From assembly GCF_002432125.1 (NCBI RefSeq), contig NZ_DJFS01000090.1, positions 1 through 42,657 of the forward strand: a stretch of DNA of 42,657 bases, in the 5' to 3' direction. Of the stretch, positions 7,717-16,731 are shown in pieces. The notes under the pieces are model-generated. The model was given only the letters and a program-made list of their open reading frames with translations. It had not been told where the DNA came from and made no database searches. This DNA is from Brevundimonas sp. UBA5866. GTDB lineage: Bacteria; Pseudomonadota; Alphaproteobacteria; Caulobacterales; Caulobacteraceae. A program made the translations under genes and the position numbers. The number at the start of each line of letters is the position of its first letter. Position 1 is the first letter of the stretch.

Positions 7717-9552
7717 TCAAGCAGACTTGAGCGGCAGTTGGGTACGGATCGACAGTTCCTTCAGCTGACGCTCTTCGACCTCGGCCGGAGCGTTCATCAG
7801 CAGGTCCTGGCCCTGCTGGTTCAGCGGGAAGGCAATGACTTCGCGGATGGCGGTTTCGCCAGCCAGCAGCATGACGATACGGTCGATGCCCGGAGCCAGA
7901 CCACCGTGCGGCGGTGCGCCGTAACGGAAGGCGGTCAGCATGCCACCGAACTGCTCTTCGACGACCGAAGCGTCGTACCCAGCGATCTCGAAGGCCTTGA
8001 GCATGATCTCGGCCTTGTGGTTACGGATCGCGCCCGAGCACAGCTCATAGCCGTTGCAGACGATGTCGTACTGGAAGGCGCGGATGGTGAGCGGGTCCTG
8101 GTTCTCCAGCGCTTCCAGACCACCTTGCGGCATCGAGAACGGGTTGTGCGAGAAGTCGACCTTCTTCTCGTCATCGTTCCACTCGAACATCGGGAAGTCG
8201 ACGATCCAGCAGAATTTGAACTGGTTCTCGTCCACCAGCTTCAGCTCGGTACCGACGCGGGTACGGGCAAGGCCAGCGAACTTGGCGAACACAGCCGGAT
8301 CACCGGCGGTGAAGAAGGCGGCGTCGCCCTTACCGAGGCCCAGCGAAGCCATCAGGGCTTCGGTCGGTTCCTGGCCGAGGTTCTTGGCGATCGGGCCGCC
8401 CCATGCACCTTGGTCGTCCGACCAGAAGATGTAGCCGAGGCCCGGCTGGCCTTCGCCCTGCGCCCACGAGTTCATGCGGTCGCAGAAGGCGCGCGAACCA
8501 CCGGTCGGGGCAGGAATGGCCCAGACAGCGTTTTTGGCGTCAGCGCCGAGGATCTTGGCGAACAGACCGAAGCCGCCGTCACGGAAGTGTTCCGAGACGT
8601 CCTGCATCTTGATCGGGTTACGCAGGTCCGGCTTGTCCGAACCGTACCACTTCATCGACTGTTCGTAGGTCAGACGCTCGAAGCCCTTGTGCTCGATGGT
8701 CTGGCCGAAGTCGTTGGTGAAGCTGTGGGTCTGGTCGATTGGCGACACCGGCTTGCCTTCACCGAACTCGGTGAACAGGCCGTGCATCAGCGGCTCGATC
8801 GCCTGGAACACGTCGTCCTGCGTGACGAAGCTCATTTCCACGTCGAGCTGGTAGAATTCCAGCGAACGGTCGGCGCGCAGGTCTTCGTCACGGAAGCACG
8901 GTGCGATCTGGAAGTAGCGGTCGAAGCCCGACACCATCAGCAGCTGCTTGAACTGCTGCGGAGCCTGCGGCAGGGCGTAAAACTTGCCCGGGTGCATACG
9001 CGACGGCACAAGGAAGTCGCGGGCGCCTTCCGGCGACGAGGCCGTCAGGATCGGGGTCTGGTACTCAAGGAAGCCTTGGTTGACCATGCGCTGGCGGATC
9101 GAGTGGATCACCTTGGAGCGCAGCACGATGTTCTTGTGCAGGGTCTCGCGGCGCAGGTCGAGGAAGCGGTTCTTCAGGCGGATTTCTTCCGGATATTCCG
9201 GCTCGCCAAAGACCGGCAGCGGCAGCTCGGCAGCTTCCGACAGGATTTCGACGCCCTTGACGCGGACTTCGATCTCGCCGGTCGGCAGGTTGGCGTTGAC
9301 GGTGCCTTCCTCGCGCAGAACGACTTCACCGTCGATCTTGATGACGCTTTCGGCGCGCAGGCGCTCGACGGCTTCAAAGCCCGGGGTTTCGGGGTGCAGG
9401 ACCAGCTGGGTCAGGCCGTAGTGGTCGCGCAGGTCGATGAACAGCAGGCCACCGTGGTCACGCTTACGGTGAACCCAGCCCGACAGGCGGACGGAAGAAC
9501 CAGCATCAGAGGCGCGGAGCGCGCCGCAGGTATGGGAGCGGTAGGCGTGCAT
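7717..9552 (-). CDS. aspS: Aspartyl-tRNA synthetase
   Basis: Class II synthetase that charges tRNA-Asp (or tRNA-Asn too, if non-discriminating; not decided here). 611 residues, normal bacterial size. The protein begins MHAYRSHTCGALR with the OB-fold anticodon domain (GWVHRKRDHGGLLFIDLRD). The catalytic core follows with motif 2 near FRDEDLRADR and motif 3 at GLAPGIDRIVMLL. I chose the ATG at 9552 because the open frame continues 61 codons upstream without family similarity. The leader has no clear Shine-Dalgarno and a GC-rich palindrome (see findings). The gene is divergent from hdaA. Confidence 0.97.
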   Translation of the reverse strand: MHAYRSHTCGALRASDAGSSVRLSGWVHRKRDHGGLLFIDLRDHYGLTQLVLHPETPGFEAVERLRAESVIKIDGEVVLREEGTVNANLPTGEIEVRVKGVEILSEAAELPLPVFGEPEYPEEIRLKNRFLDLRRETLHKNIVLRSKVIHSIRQRMVNQGFLEYQTPILTASSPEGARDFLVPSRMHPGKFYALPQAPQQFKQLLMVSGFDRYFQIAPCFRDEDLRADRSLEFYQLDVEMSFVTQDDVFQAIEPLMHGLFTEFGEGKPVSPIDQTHSFTNDFGQTIEHKGFERLTYEQSMKWYGSDKPDLRNPIKMQDVSEHFRDGGFGLFAKILGADAKNAVWAIPAPTGGSRAFCDRMNSWAQGEGQPGLGYIFWSDDQGAWGGPIAKNLGQEPTEALMASLGLGKGDAAFFTAGDPAVFAKFAGLARTRVGTELKLVDENQFKFCWIVDFPMFEWNDDEKKVDFSHNPFSMPQGGLEALENQDPLTIRAFQYDIVCNGYELCSGAIRNHKAEIMLKAFEIAGYDASVVEEQFGGMLTAFRYGAPPHGGLAPGIDRIVMLLAGETAIREVIAFPLNQQGQDLLMNAPAEVEERQLKELSIRTQLPLKSA

Positions 9553-9883
9553 ATTGAATCGATCAGACAGGAGGCGCCGCGCGCGCGGCGGAAAATTGAA
9601 GGCGTAGGGCGCATTATTGCCCCCGAATGTCAAGTTTCGAGCGCCCACTATAGAGTGGCTGATGCCGTGTTTTTCGGTGTTGCCCGATTCCACGGGCAGC
9701 ACTCGCCCAACACCGTCACGCCAGTTCTTCCCCATCCGACCACAGAGGCGGTGAATTTTCCCACAGGGCGTCGCCAGAACCGCCCACAGGGGAAGGTTTG
9801 ATCCACAATTCCCGCCCTTCCGTCCACGGTCCCAACAGAGGGCACCCCCTTACGGCCCGATCACACCTTGGTATGAAAAGGTC
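9553..9883. promoter_or_regulatory. Divergent aspS/hdaA regulatory region (331 bases, no gene)
   Basis: I see no credible gene here; a 65-codon minus-strand frame (9648-9845) has no family features. The region holds a perfect TTGACA on the minus strand (9633 to 9628), 76 bases before the aspS ATG, as a possible -35 element. It also holds a 16-base GC palindrome in the aspS leader (9575-9590), a partial hairpin CCACTATAGAGTGG (9645-9658), and a DnaA-type site TGATCCACA (9799-9807) upstream of hdaA. A weaker DnaA-like TTTCCCACA is at 9757-9765. Confidence 0.5.
9799..9807 (+). promoter_or_regulatory. DnaA-binding site of G-box type (TGATCCACA) upstream of hdaA
   Basis: TGATCCACA differs from the classic DnaA box TTATCCACA by one base. 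It is exactly the G-box form described at the Caulobacter origin. It lies 77 bases before the hdaA start. Known background: HdaA stimulates inactivation of DnaA-ATP in Caulobacter. A DnaA site here would close a feedback loop; binding is inferred from sequence only. Confidence 0.5.
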
Positions 9884-10567
9884 ATGTCCGCAGATCGCGC
9901 TCATATGGCCCAGATGCAGCTACGCCTCCCGCTAAAGCAGGAGACGTCGCGCCGTGCCTCGGATCTGGAAGTCTCGACTTCCAACGCCGTGGCCGCAGAG
10001 GCCCTTGAAGACTGGCCGTCAGAGCCGGGCTCCATCATGGCGCTGTACGGCCCTGCCGGCAGTGGCAAGAGCCATATGGCCGCCGCATGGGTCGAGCGCG
10101 TCGGGGCCATCGCCCTGCATGGCGAGGAAGCGGCATGGTGCGACCCGCTGGAACTGGAAGGCCGTCCGGTCCTGCTGGAAGAGGCCGAAGGGGCCGATGA
10201 CGAGGCCCTGTTCCACCTGATCAACCTGACGCAGTCCGGTGGCGGTGCCCTTTTGATGGTGTCGCGCGATCCGCCCGCGTCGTGGATGGTACGCCTGCCC
10301 GATCTGAAGTCGCGCCTAAACTCTGTCCGCACCATTGCGGTCGAGGTACCCGATGACGTCATCCTCGCCGCCATGCTGAAACGTAGCTTTGCCGCCCGCA
10401 ATATCGTGCCCGGCGATGGTGTGATCGAATATCTGGTGCGCCGTATCGACCGTTCGGCCCAGTCGGCGGAGATGATCGTGGACCGTCTGGACATGTACCA
10501 CCGCCCCGTGACGCGCGTTTTGGCCCGTCAGGTTCTAGAAGGCGATTTTACCGCAGGACTTTCCTAA
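9884..10567 (+). CDS. hdaA: HdaA/Hda-type DnaA regulatory inactivator
   Basis: A DnaA-related AAA+ protein that, bound to the sliding clamp, promotes hydrolysis of DnaA-bound ATP and so prevents re-initiation. 227 residues. The N-terminal QLRLPL (residues 12-17) matches the clamp-binding motif of the family. Walker A is GPAGSGKS (56-63), a Walker B-like strand is PVLLEEAEG (95-103), and LKSRL (141-145) lies in the later AAA+ core. The DNA-binding domain IV of DnaA is missing, as expected. The ATG at 9884 follows AAAAGG; ATGs at 9905 and 9914 would still keep the clamp motif. It heads a probable hdaA-ppk-ppx unit and has a DnaA-like site upstream. Confidence 0.88.
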   Translation: MSADRAHMAQMQLRLPLKQETSRRASDLEVSTSNAVAAEALEDWPSEPGSIMALYGPAGSGKSHMAAAWVERVGAIALHGEEAAWCDPLELEGRPVLLEEAEGADDEALFHLINLTQSGGGALLMVSRDPPASWMVRLPDLKSRLNSVRTIAVEVPDDVILAAMLKRSFAARNIVPGDGVIEYLVRRIDRSAQSAEMIVDRLDMYHRPVTRVLARQVLEGDFTAGLS

Positions 10568-10622
10568 AGTTTTCAGTCCAAACGCGCTTGCAGACGTCAC
10601 GCTCGCGAGCGACTAATCGGTT

Positions 10623-12851
10623 ATGACCGATTTCACCCCCACCACGACCAAGGCCGGCGAGGACGTTCCCTCGTCCCGCGCTCCCCAGCTAGAGCTGGAC
10701 CAAGAGCTTCTGGCCTCGCCCCAGCGGTTCATCAACCGCGAGCTTTCGTGGCTGGCCTTCAACGGTCGTGTGCTGGAAGAGGCGGCGAACGAAGCCCACC
10801 CCCTTCTGGAGCGGGTGCGATTCCTCTCGATCTCGGCCAACAACCTCGACGAATTCTTCATGACCCGTGTCGCGGGCCTGAAAGGACAGGTGCGCGAGCA
10901 TGTGCGTGTGGTGTCGCCCGATGGCCTGACGCCCGCCGAACAGCTGGAAAAGGTCAACGCAGCCGCTGGCAGCTTGATGGCCGAACAGCAAAGGCAATGG
11001 CGTGTTCTGAGGCGCGAGATGGCGCATGCCGGCATCGAGATCGTCGATGCCGGAAAGATCACCAAGACCGAGCGCGAACGACTGGAACCTGAGTTCCTGA
11101 ACCGCCTGTTCGCGGTTCTGACGCCGATGGCCATCGATCCGGCGCACCCCTTCCCCTTCCTGCCCAACCTCGGCTTCTCGCTGGCGCTGAAGCTGCGCCG
11201 CAACAGCGACCAGCGCGTGCTCTATGCGCTGGTGCCTGTGCCGACGCAGGTGCGCCGCTTCTGGGCCCTGCCGACCGATGGCCGCTCTACCCCCGGCAAG
11301 ACGCGCTATGTGCCGCTGGAAGGTCTGCTGCTGACCTTCATCGACCACCTCTTCCCCGGCTGCGAGGTGCTGGAGAAGGGTCTGTTCCGCCTGATCCGCG
11401 ATTCCGATATCGAAATCGAGGAAGAGGCCGAAGACCTGGTGATGGAGTTCGAAGAGGCGTTGAAACAGCGCCGGCTCGGCTCGGTCGTGCGCATCAAGAT
11501 TCAGGCGGAAATGCCTGATGATCTAAGGGAATTTATTGTCGGCGAACTCAACGCCCAGCCTCAGGACGTGGTGATCGTTGATGGTATGCTGGGTCTGGCG
11601 CAACTGTCGGAACTGATCCCCGCGGGCCATCCCGAACTCAAGTTCAAGGGGTATGAGCCGCGCTATCCGGAGCGTGTGCGCGACAACGGCGGCGATGTCT
11701 TCGCCGCCATCCGCGAAAAGGACATGCTGATCCACCACCCGTTCGAAAGCTTCGATGTGGTGGTGCAGTTCCTGCGTCAGGCCGCGCGCGATCCAAACGT
11801 CATCGCCATCAAACAGACCCTGTACCGTACCTCCAAGGACAGTCCGATTGTCGCGGCCCTGATCGAGGCCGCCGAGGCGGGCAAGAACGTCACCGCCCTG
11901 ATCGAACTCAAGGCCCGCTTTGACGAAGAGGCCAACCTGCGCTGGGCCCGCCAGATGGAACGGGCGGGCGTCCATGTCGTGTTCGGCTTCGTCGAATACA
12001 AGACACACGCCAAGCTCAGCGTCGTGGTCCGCCGCGAGGGCGAGGCCCTGCGGACCTACTGCCACTTCGGTACGGGCAACTATCATCCGGTTACGGCCAA
12101 GATTTACACCGACCTCAGCCTGTTCACCTGCGACCAGAGGTTGGGCCGCGATGCCACGCGGGTCTTCAACTACATCACCGGTTATGCCGCGCCTGACGAG
12201 TTGGAAGGCCTGGTCGTCTCGCCGCTGAACATGAAGTCCACCCTGCTGGAACTGATCGGCAAGGAGATGTCGGCAGCCGCAATGGGCAAACCCGCGGCCA
12301 TCTGGGCCAAGATGAACTCGGTCGTGGACCCTGAAATCATCGACGCCCTTTACAGGGCCAGCCAGTGGGGCGTGCGGATCGAACTGGTGGTGCGCGGAAT
12401 CTGCTGCCTGCGTCCGGGCGTGAAGGGCCTGTCTGAGAATATCCGGGTGAAGTCCATTGTCGGCCGCTTCCTTGAGCACAGCCGGATCGTGGCCTTCGCT
12501 AACGGTCATGACCTGCCGACCAACAAGGCCAGGCTGTTCATCTCGTCCGCCGACTGGATGCCGCGCAATCTGGAACGCCGTGTCGAGTTGATGACCCCGA
12601 TCCTGAACCACACCGTCCACGATCAGGTTCTGGACCAGATCATGGTCGCCAACCTCAAGGACGACCTGCAATCGTGGACCCTGCAACCTGACGGCAGCTA
12701 TGTCCGGGTCGTCTCCTCGGGCAGCGAGCGCCCGTTCTCGGCACACAAATACTTCATGACCAACCCCAGCCTGTCCGGCCGCGGCCGCAAGGTGAAGACC
12801 CTGCCCGCCACCCTGTCCTACAGCAACTCCCGCTCCAACAAGGCCGGCTGA
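10623..12851 (+). CDS. ppk: Polyphosphate kinase 1
   Basis: Reversibly makes polyphosphate from ATP through a phospho-histidine. 742 residues, normal for PPK1. Recognised by FINRELSWLAFNGRVLEEA at the N-terminus, SANNLDEFFMTRVAGL, THAKLSVVV with His462 (the equivalent of the phosphorylated histidine, E. coli His435), HFGTGNYHP (about 481-489) and FLEHSRI with His619 (equivalent of E. coli His592). The ATG at 10623 is 55 bases after hdaA; the gap carries a 12-base palindrome CGCTCGCGAGCG (10600-10611). The stop overlaps the ppx start by one base. Confidence 0.97.
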   Translation: MTDFTPTTTKAGEDVPSSRAPQLELDQELLASPQRFINRELSWLAFNGRVLEEAANEAHPLLERVRFLSISANNLDEFFMTRVAGLKGQVREHVRVVSPDGLTPAEQLEKVNAAAGSLMAEQQRQWRVLRREMAHAGIEIVDAGKITKTERERLEPEFLNRLFAVLTPMAIDPAHPFPFLPNLGFSLALKLRRNSDQRVLYALVPVPTQVRRFWALPTDGRSTPGKTRYVPLEGLLLTFIDHLFPGCEVLEKGLFRLIRDSDIEIEEEAEDLVMEFEEALKQRRLGSVVRIKIQAEMPDDLREFIVGELNAQPQDVVIVDGMLGLAQLSELIPAGHPELKFKGYEPRYPERVRDNGGDVFAAIREKDMLIHHPFESFDVVVQFLRQAARDPNVIAIKQTLYRTSKDSPIVAALIEAAEAGKNVTALIELKARFDEEANLRWARQMERAGVHVVFGFVEYKTHAKLSVVVRREGEALRTYCHFGTGNYHPVTAKIYTDLSLFTCDQRLGRDATRVFNYITGYAAPDELEGLVVSPLNMKSTLLELIGKEMSAAAMGKPAAIWAKMNSVVDPEIIDALYRASQWGVRIELVVRGICCLRPGVKGLSENIRVKSIVGRFLEHSRIVAFANGHDLPTNKARLFISSADWMPRNLERRVELMTPILNHTVHDQVLDQIMVANLKDDLQSWTLQPDGSYVRVVSSGSERPFSAHKYFMTNPSLSGRGRKVKTLPATLSYSNSRSNKAG

Positions 12852-14335
12852 TGCCAGAAATCGAGTACCCTTCGCGCCAGATCGCCGTCATCGATATCGG
12901 CTCCAACTCGGTCCGCCTTGTGCTGTACCGGCTGGAGGGTCGGGCCGTCTGGACCATGTTCAACGAAAAGGTGCTGGCAGGTCTGGGGCGCGACATCGCC
13001 GTGACGGGCAAGCTGTACGGTCCGGGCGTGGACATGGCGATGGTCGCCCTGCGCCGCTTTTCGGCGGTGATCGAGGGCGTGCAACCCGATATGGTGTTGA
13101 CCGCCGCCACCGCCGCCGTGCGCGAGGCCAGCGACGGCCCGGCCTTCTGCGAGCGCGTCTATGAGGAAACCGGCCTCGATATCCGTGTGCTTACCGGCGA
13201 GGAAGAAGCCCGCTATGCCGCGCTGGGTGTCCGTGCCGGTGATCCTACGGCGCGTGGGGTCGTGGGCGATCTTGGCGGTGCCAGTCTGGAGCTGAACCGT
13301 CTGGGTGCGACGGGACCGGGCATCACCCTGCCCTTGGGGCCCTTTGTTCTGGCGGGCAGCAAGGATTTCGACGCCAAGCGCGTGGAAAACCGCATCAACA
13401 AGGTGCTGGCCACGGTTACCGATGATTACCGCTCACGCACCTTCAATGCGGTCGGCGGCGCATGGCGTACCCTGGCCCAGATGCATATGGAGATGACCGA
13501 CCATCCCCTGCGCATCGTCCACCAGTATGCGATGACAGCCGATGAGGCGCGCGAGCTGGCGGACCGTGTCATCGCCCAATCCCGCGCCAGTCTGGAAAAA
13601 CACCCCGGCGTGTCCAAGCGTCGTGCGGAGACCCTTCCCTACGCCGCCCTCAACCTGAAATGCCTGATCGACCGTCTCGGCTTCGAGACGATCCATTTCT
13701 CGGCATGGGGTGTGCGCGAGGGCCTGTTGCATGCCGGTCTGGATGATCACGTGCGGGCCATTGATCCGCTTCTGGCCGGTTGCTCCGCATGGGGCGGTCG
13801 TCAGGGGGTGGACCCTGCCCTGCCGCGCGCGCTTGACGGCTGGCTTCAGCCCATAGCCTCCGCCCTGCCTGAAGCCTTTGACGAGGAGCGCGATGCGCTT
13901 TTGATGTCGTCGGTGTGCCGACTGGCCGATATCGGTGCCCGTCTGCACCCCGACCACCGGCCCGAACTGGTGTTCGATCAGGTTCTTTGGTCCCCCATCG
14001 CCGGTCAGAACCACGCCGAGCGCGCCTTCCTCGCCACCGCCATGTATGCCCGATATGGCGGAGCCAACACGGTACACAAGCCCGGCGTCGTAGATCGGTT
14101 GTTGCACCCCGCTGGCGTCAAACGCGCGCGCGCGCTGGGTCTGGCCATGCGGCTGGCCTGCGACCTGTCGGGACGCTCTCCGCAACTGCTGTCCAATGCC
14201 GCCATCTCCATCAGCAAGGGCACGCTGCGCGTCACCGCCGTCAAGGGCTATGGCTCCATGCTGCTGGGCAGCCAGACCCGCCGCCGCGCCAAGGCTCTGG
14301 CCGACGCGATGGGTTTGGAACTGGCGGAGTTCTAA
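12851..14335 (+). CDS. ppx: Exopolyphosphatase / guanosine pentaphosphate phosphohydrolase family (Ppx/GppA)
   Basis: Removes terminal phosphates from polyphosphate and/or converts pppGpp to ppGpp; sequence alone does not separate the two. 494 residues. The sugar-kinase/actin-like N-terminus shows IAVIDIGSNSVRLVLYRLEG, then TAATAAVREASDG, LTGEEEARYAALGV and VVGDLGGASLELNR (phosphate-binding). The C-terminal part is helical, as in the longer Ppx form. Its ATG overlaps the ppk stop (TGATG), so synthesis and breakdown enzymes are translationally coupled. It is followed by an intrinsic terminator. Confidence 0.94.
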   Translation: MPEIEYPSRQIAVIDIGSNSVRLVLYRLEGRAVWTMFNEKVLAGLGRDIAVTGKLYGPGVDMAMVALRRFSAVIEGVQPDMVLTAATAAVREASDGPAFCERVYEETGLDIRVLTGEEEARYAALGVRAGDPTARGVVGDLGGASLELNRLGATGPGITLPLGPFVLAGSKDFDAKRVENRINKVLATVTDDYRSRTFNAVGGAWRTLAQMHMEMTDHPLRIVHQYAMTADEARELADRVIAQSRASLEKHPGVSKRRAETLPYAALNLKCLIDRLGFETIHFSAWGVREGLLHAGLDDHVRAIDPLLAGCSAWGGRQGVDPALPRALDGWLQPIASALPEAFDEERDALLMSSVCRLADIGARLHPDHRPELVFDQVLWSPIAGQNHAERAFLATAMYARYGGANTVHKPGVVDRLLHPAGVKRARALGLAMRLACDLSGRSPQLLSNAAISISKGTLRVTAVKGYGSMLLGSQTRRRAKALADAMGLELAEF

Positions 14336-14339
14336 AACC

Positions 14340-14376
14340 AAAAGGGACCGCAGCCAGTAACTACGGTCCCTTTTCA
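14340..14376. terminator. Bidirectional terminator between ppx and rnd
   Basis: AAAAGGGACCG (14340-14350) pairs with CGGTCCCTTTT (14364-14374) around a 13-base loop, with A-run and T-run flanks. It lies between convergent ppx and rnd and serves both. Confidence 0.85.
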
Positions 14377-14397
14377 TTGGCACTCGATAGAAGACGT

Positions 14398-15552
14398 TCA
14401 GTCTTCGATCTCGACGATCTCGACGCGCGATCCGTTCAGGACCAGGGCGATCTCGCCGCGCTTGAGCTTCAGCGCGTCCTCACCGAACATCTTGCGACGC
14501 CATCCCTTCATGGCTTCGATATCGGCATCGTCGTTCAGGGCGATCTTTTCGAGGTCCGACACGGTGGCGATCAGCTTGGAGGCCACGCCTTCGTTGTCGC
14601 TCTTGGCCTTCAGCAGCACCTTCAGCAGTTCAACCACCGACGGCGGGGCCGGTTGTTGGGCGCTGGGGCGTTCCAGCTTGGGCGCGTGGGCTTCCGGATC
14701 GGCCAGCACGCGCTTGAGTTCCGCAGCCAGTTCCAGCCCCATGCGCGAGGCACCGAAACCCTTGGGCACCGAACGCAGGCGGTTGAAGGCGTCCGGATCG
14801 GTCGGGGTCTGGACGGCGATTTCGTCGATCCCCTCGTCCTTGAGGATACGGCCGCGCGGCTGGTCGCGTTCCTGCGCGGTGCGTTCGCGCCAGACGGCGG
14901 TGGCCACAAAGGCCGCCAGATATTTGGCGTTGAACTTCTTGGGCTTCAGACGCTTCCACGCATTCTCGGGCGTGGTGTCATAAAGGGCCGGATCGACCAG
15001 AGCGTCCATCTCGCCCATCACCCAGTCCAGACGGCCATCCTTTTGCAGGCGGTCGCGCAGCTTGGGATAGAGGGCCGCGAGGTGCGTCACGTCACCCAGA
15101 GCATAGGTCAGCTGCGCTTCCGACAGCGGGCGGCGTGCCCAGTCGGTGAAACGGCTGCCCTTGTCCAGTTCCTGACGCAGCATCTGGCGAACCAGTGCCT
15201 CATAGGAAACCTGATCGCCGAAACCGGCGGCCATGGCGGCGACCTGGGTATCAAACATCGGACGCGGCATCGCACCCAGACGGTTGAAGATTTCGACGTC
15301 CTGACGGGCGGCGTGGAAAACCTTGAGAATCGATTCGTCGCGCAGGATGGCGAGGAACGGCTCCAGATCCAGACCCTCGGCGAGAGGGTCGATGATCGCG
15401 GCATCGGTCGGGGACGCAGCGGCCTGAATCAGGCACAGCTTCGGCCAATAGGTCGTTTCCCGCATGAATTCCGTATCAACGGTAATAAACGGGGCCTTGG
15501 CCAAACGCTCGCAGAAAGAAATCAGTGCGTCATTGGTGGTGATTGGCGTCAT
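14398..15552 (-). CDS. rnd: Ribonuclease D
   Basis: 3' to 5' exonuclease of the DEDD family that matures tRNA 3' ends. The exonuclease I motif is FITVDTEFMRETTYWPKLCL, exo II lies around VFHAARQDVEIFNRL and exo III around LSEAQLTYALGDVTHLAALY. One HRDC domain follows (about residues 200-290). The ATG at 15552 gives 384 residues and starts MTPITTNDAL. A GTG at 15573 would add 7 residues (MRRYSTN) and cannot be excluded, since neither has a clear ribosome-binding site. The gene is divergent from purM. Confidence 0.94.
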   Translation of the reverse strand: MTPITTNDALISFCERLAKAPFITVDTEFMRETTYWPKLCLIQAAASPTDAAIIDPLAEGLDLEPFLAILRDESILKVFHAARQDVEIFNRLGAMPRPMFDTQVAAMAAGFGDQVSYEALVRQMLRQELDKGSRFTDWARRPLSEAQLTYALGDVTHLAALYPKLRDRLQKDGRLDWVMGEMDALVDPALYDTTPENAWKRLKPKKFNAKYLAAFVATAVWRERTAQERDQPRGRILKDEGIDEIAVQTPTDPDAFNRLRSVPKGFGASRMGLELAAELKRVLADPEAHAPKLERPSAQQPAPPSVVELLKVLLKAKSDNEGVASKLIATVSDLEKIALNDDADIEAMKGWRRKMFGEDALKLKRGEIALVLNGSRVEIVEIED

Positions 15553-15632
15553 GTTGGTGCTATAGCGCCGCACGACAGCGTCGTGGCAAGAGGCTACGGC
15601 AATTTTTCGTCCCTGTTTTTGAGCCGTGACCG

Positions 15633-16670
15633 ATGAGCGACACCTTCGAAGCCCCCAAAACCGGCCTGACTTACGCCTCTGCTGGCGTGGATATCGACGC
15701 TGGTGAACGCCTCGTCGATGCCATTAAACCGCTGGCGAAATCGACCCGCCGTCCGGGTGCCGAGGCATCGCTGGGCGGTTTCGGTGCCCTGTTCGACCTC
15801 AAGGCCGCGGGCTTCAACGATCCGCTGATCGTCTCGACCACCGATGGCGTCGGCACAAAGCTGAAGATCGCCATTGAAACGGGCATGCATGACGGCGTCG
15901 GCATCGATCTGGTGGCCATGTGCGTCAACGACCTGCTGGCGCAGGGTGCGGAACCGCTGATGTTCCTCGACTACTACGCCACCGGAAAACTGGACGTGGA
16001 CGCCGCCAAGCGCGTCGTCGCCGGCATCGCCGAGGGCTGCCGCCAGTCGGGTTCGGCCCTTGTCGGTGGCGAGACCGCCGAAATGCCGGGCATGTACGAA
16101 GGCTCCGACTACGACCTCGCCGGCTTCTCGATCGGTGCGGTGGAGCGCGGTCAGGTCCTGCCCTACCTCGACCAGCAAAAGGCCGGTGACGTCATCATCG
16201 GCATCGGCTCGTCGGGTCCGCACTCGAATGGCTATTCGCTGGTCCGCAAGGTGGTCGAGAAGTCGGGTCTGGGCTGGAACGGTGCCGCGCCGTTCGCCGA
16301 GGGCAAGACGCTGGCCGAAGCCCTGATGGAGCCGACCCGCATCTATGTGAAGTCGGTCTTGCCGCTGATGAAGGCTGGTCTGGTCAAGGCCGGTGCCCAC
16401 ATCACGGGCGGTGGCCTGATCGAAAACCCGCCGCGCTGCATCGTCGAGGGCCTGAAGGCCGAGTTCGACTGGAACGCATGGGAAATGCCGCCGGTGTTCC
16501 AATGGCTGCAGCAAGTGGGCGAGATCGAAACCCGCGAAATGCACCGCACCTTCAACTGCGGCGTGGGCTTCATCCTGATCGCCTCGCCGGAGAACTCCGA
16601 GCCGATCCTCGCCGCCCTGCTGAACGCGGGCGAGGAAGCCTTTATCTGCGGGCAGCTGGTCGAAGCCTAA
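15633..16670 (+). CDS. purM: Phosphoribosylformylglycinamidine cyclo-ligase (AIR synthetase)
   Basis: Closes the imidazole ring to make aminoimidazole ribotide in purine synthesis, using ATP. 345 residues. Family features are GLTYASAGVDIDAGERLVD at the N-terminus, GGFGALFDLK, STTDGVGTKLKIAIETG, MCVNDLLAQGAEPLMFLDYY, GGETAEMPGMY and GSSGPHSNGYSLVRKV. The ATG at 15633 is clear. purN, its usual operon partner, is 1.8 kb downstream on the same strand but separated by an opposing peptidase gene. Confidence 0.98.
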   Translation: MSDTFEAPKTGLTYASAGVDIDAGERLVDAIKPLAKSTRRPGAEASLGGFGALFDLKAAGFNDPLIVSTTDGVGTKLKIAIETGMHDGVGIDLVAMCVNDLLAQGAEPLMFLDYYATGKLDVDAAKRVVAGIAEGCRQSGSALVGGETAEMPGMYEGSDYDLAGFSIGAVERGQVLPYLDQQKAGDVIIGIGSSGPHSNGYSLVRKVVEKSGLGWNGAAPFAEGKTLAEALMEPTRIYVKSVLPLMKAGLVKAGAHITGGGLIENPPRCIVEGLKAEFDWNAWEMPPVFQWLQQVGEIETREMHRTFNCGVGFILIASPENSEPILAALLNAGEEAFICGQLVEA

Positions 16671-16695
16671 GGCTTCCCGGTCCCGCTAAAGAAAC

Positions 16696-16728
16696 AGGCC
16701 CCGCAGATCGCTCTGCGGGGCCTTTTCT
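16696..16728. terminator. Intrinsic terminator after purM
   Basis: AGGCCCCGCAG (16696-16706) pairs with CTGCGGGGCCT (16713-16723) over a 6-base loop, followed by TTTT. It lies between convergent purM and the S10 peptidase gene; the T-run favours purM. Confidence 0.85.
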
Positions 16729-16731
16729 CTA

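Noticed and set aside
7582..9801. 739-codon open frame opposite aspS
   Set aside because: Antisense shadow of aspS; composition is typical for reverse-strand reading and no family features are present.
9648..9845. 65-codon minus-strand frame in the aspS/hdaA gap
   Set aside because: No ribosome-binding site, no family likeness and odd composition; it is treated as non-coding.
10600..10611. Palindrome CGCTCGCGAGCG between hdaA and ppk
   Set aside because: Short GC palindromes are expected often at this base composition; no T-run and no known operator match.
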